64,000 nucleotides of DNA from Umbelopsis isabellina (taxonomy: Eukaryota > Mucoromycota > Umbelopsidomycetes > Umbelopsidales > Umbelopsidaceae): the NCBI GenBank assembly GCA_016758905.1, contig JAEPQZ010000014.1:372001-436000 (forward strand), in the 5' to 3' direction. Positions 1 through 9,404 of this stretch are shown here, piece by piece. The first letter of the stretch is position 1; every line of letters begins with the position of its first letter. Made by a program: the position numbers and the translations under genes. The notes beneath the pieces are model-generated. The model did not search any database. It saw only the letters and a list, made by a program, of their open reading frames with translations, and was not told the DNA's origin.

Positions 1-129
1 AGTGGCACAAATCCCAACAAAGTGACGGAGATTGACTCACTTTGTACAGCACTTGCTTTAGTACTCAATGACCACTTTGTCATTCAGAAAACGGCCACAG
101 GCCAAGGCAGAAACTACCATGTCGTATGA
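1..129 (+). CDS. 3' end of an unidentified gene
   Basis: The first reading frame is open from the window edge and encodes about 42 residues ending in NYHVV before a TGA at 127-129. Composition looks protein-like (ALALVLNDHFVIQK), so this is probably the C-terminus of a gene that begins outside the window. I do not recognise the family. The stop lies 11 nt inside the next predicted coding region (ATG at 119), so either the genes overlap slightly or an intron donor such as GTATGA at 124 changes the ending. Confidence 0.4.
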   Translation, partial: SGTNPNKVTEIDSLCTALALVLNDHFVIQKTATGQGRNYHVV

Positions 130-607
130 AACCATGACCCACGACTTGTCCAATATACCTACCAATGGTCAATTCACTCAACTGCATGACGAGTTGAGTC
201 AGTTTTTGAGCCAAGAGAATCTAGACATACCAAACATAACCACAGGTAAATTGATACTGCGGTGCAACGTCTGTTTATTTAGATCATATATTGTCATAAT
301 TTGCTTTCAACCTGACTCGATTTCTACAAGGAAAATTTGCTAACTGTTATCTGTTGTCTCATTAGCCAATATTACTCAGTCCAAGGATCCAAAAGCTGTA
401 GTGGAACATATGAAAGCGGAGAATCAAGCTACAAGAGAGCAACGACAAGACACAAGAGCTGCGGCCAATGCTTTATTGCAAACTATTCATGATCTAGAAG
501 CTGAACAAGAGCCAGTGCGTGCAGCAGCTGGCCAAATACGGCAAATCGAGCAACATGTCCAGCAAAGCTCAGACCTTTTACGAAGCACTGAGAAGGACAT
601 GCCGTAA
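119..607 (+). CDS. small coiled-coil protein, unidentified
   Basis: Two exons joined across an intron of about 120 nt (donor after ACCACAG near 245, acceptor ATTAG near 365) give about 122 residues. The N-terminal 40 residues are polar. The rest, from KAVVEHMKAENQ onward, is rich in Q, E, R and A with heptad-like spacing and should form a coiled coil ending in LLRSTEKDMP. There is no signal peptide or membrane segment. Length and helical character would suit a subunit of a structural complex such as a kinetochore or tethering complex, but no signature fixes the family. The ATG at 119 is the likely start because the frame upstream competes with the tail of the previous gene. Confidence 0.5.
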
Positions 608-689
608 TGTGACGTGTAAATGAAAATTGAGAAAAACCACAAAACAAAAAAATAGCCTAGCAACTGTACTATACTTTTAAAACCACATT

Positions 690-1240
690 ATGTCTGATTA
701 CGCAAACTACAACCTTGGAGGCGGTGATCTTGTACAGTATCGTTTAATAAAACTGGAACTCTTTATGATTCTCGGCTAATGCTTGATTTCGACTATAGAG
801 CAGCAAGAAGCAAGAAGTCATGGAGCAAGTCCGCGGCGAGCTTGCACTTGCCAATGCCCAAGAGTTGATCAACGTAAGTCGAAATGGGACGATTTCAGTT
901 GCTGCAGAATCAGACGTTGATCTGGACAGACTATACCCTACGTCGTACGTTATACTAATCACTATGGTCCCATTCACCACAGAAAATCAACGAAAAGTGC
1001 TACTTGAAGTGCGTCCCCAAGCCTGGCTCTCGCTTGGATAGCGGTGAACAAGTAAGAAATGACTTTTTCGCATAGTACAACAAAGTAGACGAACATCCCA
1101 CTGATCACGATTCTCCCACTTAGGCTTGTTTGTCCAAGTGCATGGACCGTTACATGGAAGCCTGGAATGTCATTTCTCGCTCATACGTCGCTAGAATTCA
1201 GCGTGAGTCCCAGAACCAAGGCATGTCTGGAGGCTTGTAA
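690..1240 (+). CDS. TIM13: mitochondrial intermembrane-space chaperone Tim13
   Basis: Four exons (690-736, 801-873, 983-1051, 1124-1240) join in frame to 101 residues, close to the usual size of small Tim proteins. The product carries the twin CX3C motif, CYLKC and CLSKC separated by 14 residues, with the [17 protein letters not shown] helix before it and the [12 protein letters not shown] helix after it, both typical of Tim13. In the known family, Tim8-Tim13 hexamers escort hydrophobic precursors such as Tim23 across the intermembrane space, and the cysteines form two disulphides via Mia40. It has no cleavable presequence, as expected for Mia40 substrates. It converges on CNOT11, with 263 bp between the stop codons. 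Confidence 0.95.
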
Positions 1241-1503
1241 ATTGCTTTTACAACAACACCATGAATGTTATATGGAGAGCATTGGTTTCATCTCATGACT
1301 TGTGATGAAATAGTGCAAAATATATATAAGTATAAAGAAAAAAAATCCATCTTCCTCAGAAAACACAAAGTGAAGTATAGACAAAGAGGGAGAAAACTAT
1401 TCGCCCAATAAAAACCACCTAACCCTCATCTACACTAGTCTTTCCATTGATTCACGCAGTGCAAGTTTTCTTGTATTTACGGCTATGATTTGTGGTATGT
1501 GTG

Positions 1504-3119
1504 CTATATTATTGTGTCATCCATGGATGGAGTTTCGCCCGTGGGTGAAGTTAATACAAAGTCATGCTTGTTTGCCTGTTCGGCCACAATCTGAAAGAGA
1601 GACGTCGCGCCTCGATGTCGTGAAAATTCAATGCAGAACGATTGTATCTCCAGGAGAAAATCAGCGATTTTGATAACGTCGTTACGAATCAGCGATTGAA
1701 CAAACACCGACACCTACAAAGTAACTTAGTTAAATATGACCGTGCCATGCGGAAAATCTCTACTGTCGCCATTGTTTCAAAAACCACCCTTACCAGACGG
1801 ACTTGCCGGCTTTGTAAGCTGCGATCTTCGATAACTTCACATGATCGAATACAATTGGAAAGATATATGTGCATGAATTCATCAGGGATATGCTTTCGAT
1901 GGTTACCAATAAGCAATCTATGAACAACTTCCATGGTGCTACTGGTTACTTCGATAGTTAAGATAGTCTGTAAATATCTTTTGCAAGCCATACAAGTCAA
2001 TGAATGTATTTAGCATACTACCAAGATTGTTTACATAAAACTTACTCTGAGAACTCTGGCGTTTCAGCAAGAACATTCAAGGCTTCTATTGCAATTGCTT
2101 GATTTTGCTCTATCAAGTCGGGCAAATGGTTCAGAGGCAAATGATTCTTTAAATTTTCTGGGTCGGACTCAATCATGTGTAGCAACGTCTGACAAACACT
2201 TAATTAGGTTACATGCATTTGGAAGATTACTATCGTGTTCAATGTAATATGTACCTCCTGCTGTGCAATCGATAGCGGGCTGGTAAACGCAGCATCCATT
2301 AATGCTGGGTCCACAGTCATACTATCTGGTTGTTGATGCTTGGTTGAATGATGAGCACTTGTCTGTGCAACACCGGCTGAATCATTATCAACACTGCCTC
2401 ATATTATTTGCTACATCAGTATACCAATGTTACGGTCTTTGCTTTTTAAGCCAGTGTCAAAAAACGCTTACCCAGGTTCGACCAACTGCTGTTCAAGTAA
2501 TTGCAAATCGTGTAAGCGACCAGTATCAACAGTCGAGATAGGTATGAATTGTTCAAGATTTTTAGATAGTTGCACAACAGAGAGTGACTGAATCTAATAA
2601 AAACTGACAGTTAGATCAAATTAAATCCGCTGGCGAATGTCATAAAAGAATATAATTCTGTTGGAGTTAACACGTCGTAAAACGTACTGATTGGGTCGCA
2701 CCACTGAGTATACACTGAACCATTAGTCTTTCCGGTTGATCGTCATTAAGGGTATCCATAAGCTCCAAAAAAAAGCTTAAAAATGGATTTTTGTCCAGTG
2801 TATTAGGGCCGCCATAGAGCGTGCACAAAATATAAAGTATGGCTATGCGTCTTTCCAGAATCTACAGTCGAGATGGGGTATATCAGCAACTTGATAATGC
2901 TGCATTGTTTGCACAATGGTTCGCAAAAAGGGGAGCGTTTGTGCTTACACTTTTTGAAATGGGTGACCGTTCCTCGTCTCTGTAAACCATGTACAGGTGA
3001 CAGGCAGCGGTAAAGGTGTCCTGGCCGAGAAAACTAGATGCAAAGGAGCTCGCCATGTCAGCCAACGTAGCATTGGCTAGCCGTGACAGAATGCGCTCGA
3101 TGGCTTGAGCATTGGCCAT
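1504..3119 (-). CDS. CNOT11: CCR4-NOT complex subunit 11 (CNOT11/C2orf29 family)
   Basis: A multi-exon minus-strand gene. The N-terminal exon (MANAQAIERILSRL) is followed by the segment ERRIAILYILCTLYGG and then NPFLSFFLELMDTL, the NPF-containing block of CNOT11. The C-terminal exons contain MEVVHRLL, FMHIYLSNCIRSCE, RLVRVVFETMATVEIF and FLLEIQSFCIEFSRHRG, which line up in order with the conserved C-terminal domain of CNOT11. In animals CNOT11 binds the CNOT1 N-terminus together with CNOT10 and helps recruit substrates to the deadenylase. The ATG at 3119 is the first Met in the N-terminal frame. It lies only 118 bp downstream of the TRM13 stop. Exon junctions in the middle third (about 2050-2900) were followed by eye and are less certain. 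Saccharomyces has no clear counterpart. Confidence 0.88.
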
Positions 3120-3236
3120 TTCCCTTCGCTGTCGGGAAGCGAACAAAGTGGTTAATCCTTGTCGCGGGGATTTTGCCCTTCACCAAATATTTGGATCTCC
3201 TTCTTCGCCTCGCGCAAAACGAACTTGCAAGTCTTT

Positions 3237-5256
3237 TTATTCATTATCCAATTTAGGGGTTGCAATCAACGCACAATTTTCTAATGTAGTCTTTCTATCA
3301 GCATAATATACAAGTTCAACATTAAATCCATGCTGGCGTAAGAACTCGGCCCTGCCTGCGTCCAGTATACGCTTGCAGCAAAATCCAATCACCTCTCTTT
3401 TTTCATGGTCCAAACCAGAGTAATGAGCACTGCAGATATCAAGAAGTATTTTAGCATTGGTTAATGGTAATAGTCGAAGCATGTCTGGTTTTACATACGT
3501 GGTCTCGTCGAAGTCTCCATCCTCCTCGTCTACAGGATGATGTTCTTCCTCTTCATCATCAGAGTCAATACCATTCATTGCAGTGGCTTCCTTATCAATT
3601 TGTACTCCTTCATCTGTCACCTGGATTGCTTTGGGTCGGCCGCAAATAGCCCAGCTGCTCATTTTACAGATTCGATCATAATCAGTCTTGGAAATATTAT
3701 TATGTTCGAGATAATTGGTGTTAGGGTACATTTCATATCTAGAAAGTTGGTGACAGCACAGGGCAATGATGATGCCTGGAATAGGATGTCTAGCGAATAA
3801 TCATCAGCAAAAGCGCATTGACATAGCCAATCAATTTGATCACATTGTTTCTTACTTGTTATTGTTGGCAATTTGCTCGTCAGCGTAATTAGCAAGGCAT
3901 TTTAAAGTGAGATCTGTGGCACTGCCACATAAATGTTTGGAATAGGCAATAACAGGCTTGAGATGATCTTCGTTGTCTTTTAAAACATCTATCTTTCCCA
4001 GAGCAAGATCCTTGATATCAACCGTAACACGCTTGACTACTGATGGGTTTTCTTCACCGATCAAAGCTGAATCAAACTGATACATAGTTGTGTTAGGTTA
4101 GCATTCAACCAGCTAGAATGTTGTGGGTAATAGAAACAAAAAAAATCGGACCTTTCCACGGACAGTCTTCCGGTCAATCAGTACAAATGTACTTTCGCCA
4201 GCGGCAGTCAAAGCATGCTTGAGGTAGTGAGACAGCTCACCTGAATTCAATTGAAATTAACAGATTGTTGCAAATACGCGAAGTAGTATATATTCTTACC
4301 TCTACCAGCGCCAAATTCCACATAGCAAGCGTTCTTGTCTCTCAGCATCCCGCTATGTGACATGTGGCCTATAAGAGAAGCCTTATTGACAAAGAGTCAG
4401 CTTGAGGAATAGTTTGTAATGACAAGGCTACGCATTTAATAATCGACTGTTACCTGTTGATCGGCATGCTTAGTAAATTTAACGGCGGCCCTACAATGTA
4501 TACGCATTATCAATCGCTGTTCAAATCCATGTCCAAGCAAACCCTTCCACTTACTGTCGTTTTGCCATTGAAGCATGCGACCGAATGTCAAGTTTAATTG
4601 GAGGCACGAGTCGCTTATATAACGTTTCCACTTTCATGATCAAATTTCGAAGATCTGGCTTGGGAAGTTCATTAAGCTTGACCTTCGCTATCCAAGGCTG
4701 TGCTTTCATGTGTTTATGAGAATGAATATTCTGCTGGAACTCCAATTCTTCTTTGGAAAGAGGAAGGGTACAGTTGACATTGAGTGAGTGCCATGCATCA
4801 TTCTCTTTGGGTCGAGCGTTACAGCGCTGAGTGAGATGCTGTTCCAGCTCGTCCTGAAATACAGTGCTATTTGTGGAATGGGCTGTCTTAGCGATACATT
4901 GGAGAACCTTTCATTTATCGAGCCAATATTATCTTACTGTAGTGGATCAAAAGGACATGGTATCCGAATTCTTGTGTCTTGATTTATATCCTCTTTCTGT
5001 TGCTCTGTCAAATGCTCTCCGCAATATTTATTGGTCTTTTTGGAAGGCAAGTGGCAATAACGCCTTTTTCGTGCTACCCAATATTGACCTTTTTGAAAAG
5101 CGAATCAGCTATGGTTTCGTGATGTCTAATACGGTATGGCTACTTACACTGTTGAGGTCTGTCAGGAGGAGGTGGTATTGGTTCAGCTGGTTTCTTGGCT
5201 TTGGACTTGGAGCGCTTCGCCGCCTCAGACGGCTTCATGTGTTGCTCTTTAGGCAT
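3237..5256 (-). CDS. TRM13: tRNA:m4X modification enzyme (2'-O-methyltransferase) Trm13
   Basis: A multi-exon gene. The N-terminus has a basic lead (MPKEQHMKPSEAAKRSK), then the CCCH-type zinc finger PQQCQYWVARKRRYC...YCGEH, formed when the intron with donor T|GTAAGT near 5142 is removed. The middle carries the methyltransferase core with AYSKHLCGSATDLTLKC. A junction at about 3852/3780 then gives GIIIALCCHQLSRYEMYPN, followed by MSSWAICGRP and the C-terminal REVIGFCCKRILDAGR motif. Trm13 methylates the ribose of nucleotide 4 in the acceptor stem of several tRNAs. An acidic insert (DSDDEEEEHHPVDEEDGDFDE) interrupts the C-terminal part. The ATG at 5256 is chosen because upstream in-frame sequence lacks family similarity; a start at 5403 is possible. 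Confidence 0.9.
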
Positions 5257-5507
5257 GTACGATTGCAAATGAACTTTTTTTCCAACTGGCTGTGACTTTG
5301 CATTGCCAGCAAGGAAGCTTTTCTCGCAAAAATTTGGCCAGCCAATTGCAAGCCACTCAAACTGGTTGAAAACGCCTATATTAGGTTTATAACAGCTCTT
5401 CAAATCATCAAATCAAATCATATGATACTGCTGAAAACGTTTAAAGTAATATTGCTCCTACAAAGCATTGCAATTTTATTGGAACATGAAGTGAATCAAT
5501 TTTAAGT

Positions 5508-6551
5508 TTACTTGCGAGACTTGATCTTGCGGACGTAGAACTCAAGTTCCTTGCCCTCAAGGATGTATCCGTCGCAACGACCGGATTGACCAGGACGAGA
5601 AGCGATCTTGGCATAGAGACGACCAGCAGTGAATTGGTCATCCAAGAGAGAGTCAACCTTGGCATCAGCCTTGCGGGAAGCAAGCTTGCGTTGGACGTGG
5701 TTAGACTTCTTCTCGGCGGTAGCCTCGTCAGCCTTAGAACCCTTCTTCTTGCCAAGAGTTTGGGCATAGTGAGCCTCATACCATTGACGGAAAGGAGTGG
5801 CATCAACTTGGATGACGGCACCCTTAACGAGAGTGTTGGTACGGACCAACTCGTTGTTAGAGGCGTTGTAAACAACGGTCAAAACACGAGTCTTGCGGGT
5901 GCAGTTCTCAGAGCCCCAGGAGAAGTTACCAGCATCGAGACGGAGAGCACGGTACTTCTTGTTACCACCGCGGACACGAACTTCGTGAACACGCTTAGGT
6001 CCAAGCTTGGTGTTAGCGGCTTGACGACCTAATTCGAACCTGAAAAGAAGTAAAGGATTGATATTAGCTGGTGGGGATATTTTACAAGTAGTTGGACGGA
6101 GGCTGATTAGAGTGAGAGAAGCTGGCGAGTTCGTAATGTCTTGATTTACGGTGGAGATTGCATGATCGTCAGCTTTGTGCTGTTGAAAATTCAGGTCCAC
6201 CTTTTGTTGAGAATGGTCGTTCATATGTTGTGAATTCAATTGAGCGATCAACCTCGAAATATAACTGCATCATATCCAGTAGTTTGCAATATAAACGATG
6301 TTTTCGAATGCTTACTTTCTCTTCTTTCGGTACTGGGCGCGCTTGGCACCAGTGGCACTAAATTATTAAAAAGTGAATGTTTAGTAAAAATGGCATTGAA
6401 CAAAATTTGGCAGAGTTGCAATGTGGAAACTTCACTAACCTTCTTTTATGCCTAGAATCACGGCTGATACCTATCAATCACATCGATCCATCCATCATCC
6501 GTTAGTATCATTGTATTTACAATCATCTCATTAGGACGGAAACGTACCCAT
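5508..6551 (-). CDS. RPS8: 40S ribosomal protein S8 (eS8)
   Basis: Four exons. Exon 1 is only ATGG (start A at 6551). Exon 2 encodes [10 protein letters not shown], exon 3 [15 protein letters not shown], and the large exon 4 starts with [21 protein letters not shown] and ends in [11 protein letters not shown]. This is the full eS8 sequence order of about 200 residues. It is a structural protein of the small ribosomal subunit. Codon choice is strongly biased, with C-ending codons and GGT/CGT, as expected for high expression. The intron between exons 3 and 4 is about 270 nt, longer than most here. It diverges from the SUN-domain gene across 169 bp. Confidence 0.97.
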
Positions 6552-6635
6552 GTTAACAGAGAAAGAAACTTCGCTATGGCTGGCACCTTGAAGGATTAAT
6601 ACATTCGATGTGGAAATGAGGGTGGCAGACCATGG

Positions 6636-6641
6636 CACGTG
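6636..6641. promoter_or_regulatory. CACGTG E-box in the RPS8/SUN bidirectional promoter
   Basis: A palindromic CACGTG lies in the 169-bp gap between the divergent RPS8 and SUN-domain genes and is followed by an AT-rich TTTATAAA. The motif is a known bHLH (Cbf1/USF-type) site. Use here is inferred from position only. Confidence 0.35.
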
Positions 6642-6720
6642 ATTTATAAACCTTCCCCTAACCCACGGCTGTTCAGTTCCTAACCGCGTTTTTTTGGCTT
6701 ATAACAAACCCTACAACTAG

Positions 6721-9114
6721 ATGCCAACCGAGACGCCGCCAGGTTATAGAAGTTTACGTAGCGGGTATAGTCAACGATATAAACACGAGTCATCAAGTCC
6801 CAGCGAACAAGTTCTTAATAGAAGGAATTACCTTGATTCTGCTAAAGACCGCAATCCAAATTCTAGCCTGAGTGAGCTGAGAGACACGACCGTGAATATT
6901 GCCTCAGCGTTCAACCAGGCGAACAGGAACGGTAACACATCACCAGCAGACGGTGGAAAATCAACGTCTTTCAATTTTTTTCGCGCTGGACATTCCCAGA
7001 CGCCTAAGCATTCGCAAGACAACGCCTACAATCTTTATCCTAAACTTGACGACAGTTTAATGAAAGATCATTCCTTTCAAAGGACTCAGTCCTCGCTCAG
7101 TCATGTGGACGAAGATCCCCTTTCAACCATTCTGGACAATTACACAAATAATACAATGAACAATAGTGGTAGAGTTGTTCGTGAACTGTCAGTTAGCGAT
7201 GCGGATCTGCAAGCAAACCCATTTGCAGAAGAAGAGCTGTTATTTAAATATCCAGAAGAAGAGCGACGAAGGCGATTAGAAGCTGATAGCAGAGAAACCA
7301 CCCCAAGAAATTCTAAAAGCCGCAGTGCCACGCCTGCATTTGAGACTTTAGATGCTTGGAGAAAGCGTATTGATGGGCTTTCCGATCTGAACGGATCAGA
7401 CAAATCCGACATATCCGACGTATCTGACAAGGAATCGATCCGATCAGGAAGCACTCAAAACAATGCCCCCAATCGAACGTACCTTTGGCAGCCGTTACAG
7501 CGGTTACTGGACTCAACGTTTAGGTGGCTCATGTTTTGGGTATTCATGATTTTCTGGACCATTAAGGAAGCCATGGTAACTGCTCTTCATCTGACCCTGA
7601 ACATTGCCGATTATATCATTGCGACACCAGCTATCATCGTTCTTACCAGGCTGCAAAAACTAGTTCATTTCCTTACTGGCAAAAATTTGGTGGATGAGGA
7701 GATGCTGAAAAAGGCTAAGCAGCCATCGACCAGTGTGTGGAGGAGACTGACAAGGCTTGCACCAATGATATTTATCATTTGCGCAACAGCATTGTTAGTT
7801 GAGAATACCGACATACCCAGAAATGTACATACCCCTACTGCTGAAAACGTGAAATCAGCATTGCAATCGGTGCCATTGTTATTTGAAAGAGTTTTTAGTG
7901 GATGGCATTGGGCACCGCAACATGAACTCCCTAAATCATCAGAAGAGTTGGCTTCTCGAGTAGTTGCTATGGAAAAACATACAAAGGTACTGGCTGACAC
8001 TGCTCAAAAATTGCGACAGAATGACAACCGATTAGAAAAGTTGGAAGCTGCAGATGCGAAAAAAGTTGATGATCTGAATGCCAGACTGGCTGAATTAGAA
8101 GGATTGATCCAAACGCTATCTCGCGAAACTGGGAAATCAATTAGTGCGGAGCTCACCAAATATCGAAAAGGGTTTGATGAAGCTATCACAAAGACCATTG
8201 ACAAAGGCAATCGCATTAGCAAGATGCAAAAAAATATTGAGGATCTGCAAATGCAACTCAAAAGATTGACTGATTTTGAGGCGTCCATTATCACCATGGA
8301 GCAGAAATTGAACGATCTCAAAGTCCCGTCAAATGTTGACGATTTGAACAAGATAACCAAGGAATTGGAGAATCGAGTGTCACGGGCAGAAGCAACCGCT
8401 CTGCTCCACAGCCAACTTGACAACTTTAAGCAAGAGATGTTGAATCATATTAAAGCCGGCAAAGCGGTTGATTTAGAGCCCGATGCGTTGGAAGTAGTAG
8501 ATCGCAAGATCAATGATGCTCTGCTAAAATATCATCAAGATTATCTGTCTATTCCGGACTATGCTCTTGCATCATCTGGCGCAAGGATCATTCCTAGGCT
8601 GACATCAACCACTTACGAAATAGAACCAGTTGACAGTGTTAAGCGTCTTATTCACAAGGTCATGCCTCTTCGCGATACTTCATCTGCCATCGTAGTCTTG
8701 CATCCAGACACCACAGTTGGCCAGTGCTGGCCCATGCAGGGCAACAGTGGCTCTATTGGTATTCTGCTCAGCAAGACCATCACCGTCACTGGCGTAACCA
8801 TAGAGCATGCTGGTAAGCAGGTGTTGCCTGACCGCCGTAGTGCTCCCAAAGACTTTGCTGTTTGGGCAGTGTATGGCGACAACCTGGGTCAAATCAAAGG
8901 TGATACATTTGGTGAGCAGAGCCAGCATAGTGTAGAACTGGCTACTGGACAATATGATGCCAATGACGAGTCGGTCCTGCAAACATTTGCAGTGGATCAT
9001 AAGAAACCAACTCGAGCTGTTGTCATTCGTATCAATAGCAATTGGGGTCACCCTGACTATACCTGTCTCTACCGTGTGCGTATTCACGGTGAGCCAATGC
9101 CAAATACTCTTTAA
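6721..9114 (+). CDS. SUN-domain inner nuclear membrane protein (Sad1/UNC-84 type)
   Basis: An intronless frame of 797 residues. Residues 1-250 are polar, rich in S, N and D, and should be nucleoplasmic. Hydrophobic stretches follow at about 270-315 (WLMFWVFMIFWTIKEAMV and the adjoining helix) and 345-360 (APMIFIICATALLV). A coiled coil spans about 400-565. The C-terminal 180 residues are a SUN domain beginning YALASSGARIIPRLTS and containing VGQCWPMQGNSGSIGILLS, FAVWAVYG and DYTCLYRVRIHGEP. SUN proteins trimerise in the perinuclear space and bind KASH tails, linking the nucleus to the cytoskeleton and, in fungi, to spindle pole bodies. It converges on Ku80 with 290 bp between stops. Confidence 0.93.
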   Translation: MPTETPPGYRSLRSGYSQRYKHESSSPSEQVLNRRNYLDSAKDRNPNSSLSELRDTTVNIASAFNQANRNGNTSPADGGKSTSFNFFRAGHSQTPKHSQDNAYNLYPKLDDSLMKDHSFQRTQSSLSHVDEDPLSTILDNYTNNTMNNSGRVVRELSVSDADLQANPFAEEELLFKYPEEERRRRLEADSRETTPRNSKSRSATPAFETLDAWRKRIDGLSDLNGSDKSDISDVSDKESIRSGSTQNNAPNRTYLWQPLQRLLDSTFRWLMFWVFMIFWTIKEAMVTALHLTLNIADYIIATPAIIVLTRLQKLVHFLTGKNLVDEEMLKKAKQPSTSVWRRLTRLAPMIFIICATALLVENTDIPRNVHTPTAENVKSALQSVPLLFERVFSGWHWAPQHELPKSSEELASRVVAMEKHTKVLADTAQKLRQNDNRLEKLEAADAKKVDDLNARLAELEGLIQTLSRETGKSISAELTKYRKGFDEAITKTIDKGNRISKMQKNIEDLQMQLKRLTDFEASIITMEQKLNDLKVPSNVDDLNKITKELENRVSRAEATALLHSQLDNFKQEMLNHIKAGKAVDLEPDALEVVDRKINDALLKYHQDYLSIPDYALASSGARIIPRLTSTTYEIEPVDSVKRLIHKVMPLRDTSSAIVVLHPDTTVGQCWPMQGNSGSIGILLSKTITVTGVTIEHAGKQVLPDRRSAPKDFAVWAVYGDNLGQIKGDTFGEQSQHSVELATGQYDANDESVLQTFAVDHKKPTRAVVIRINSNWGHPDYTCLYRVRIHGEPMPNTL

Positions 9115-9404
9115 AGTATATTATCTGCCTTGTAACATTACTCTTATTATTTGCTTTAACTTTTTGGTTATAATAAACTGCCAAATTAATATTTGCTCAA
9201 CATTTCCGGCATCATCCAGTCGTACTCTGCGAGAATTGTTGCACACATTGCACACATTTAAGCTCTAGCATTAACTGTTTTCTTTTATTTGTGATATATA
9301 CATTTTATGATTTCTCTCGTCTTAAACACACACTACTATTCAAGCATATCAAGCTAAGAATGCAAATGATTAGTTCCAGATATCACTCATGCTAAGTAAT
9401 CTAG

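Noticed and set aside
5586-6032. 148-codon frame antisense to RPS8
   Set aside because: Shadow of the RPS8 last exon caused by biased codons; no independent features.
6041-6313. Possible C/D snoRNA in the last RPS8 intron (ATGATGC ... CTGA on the minus strand)
   Set aside because: Box C is imperfect and the terminal stem is only three pairs; RPS8 introns host snoRNAs in animals, but that is not enough to call one here.
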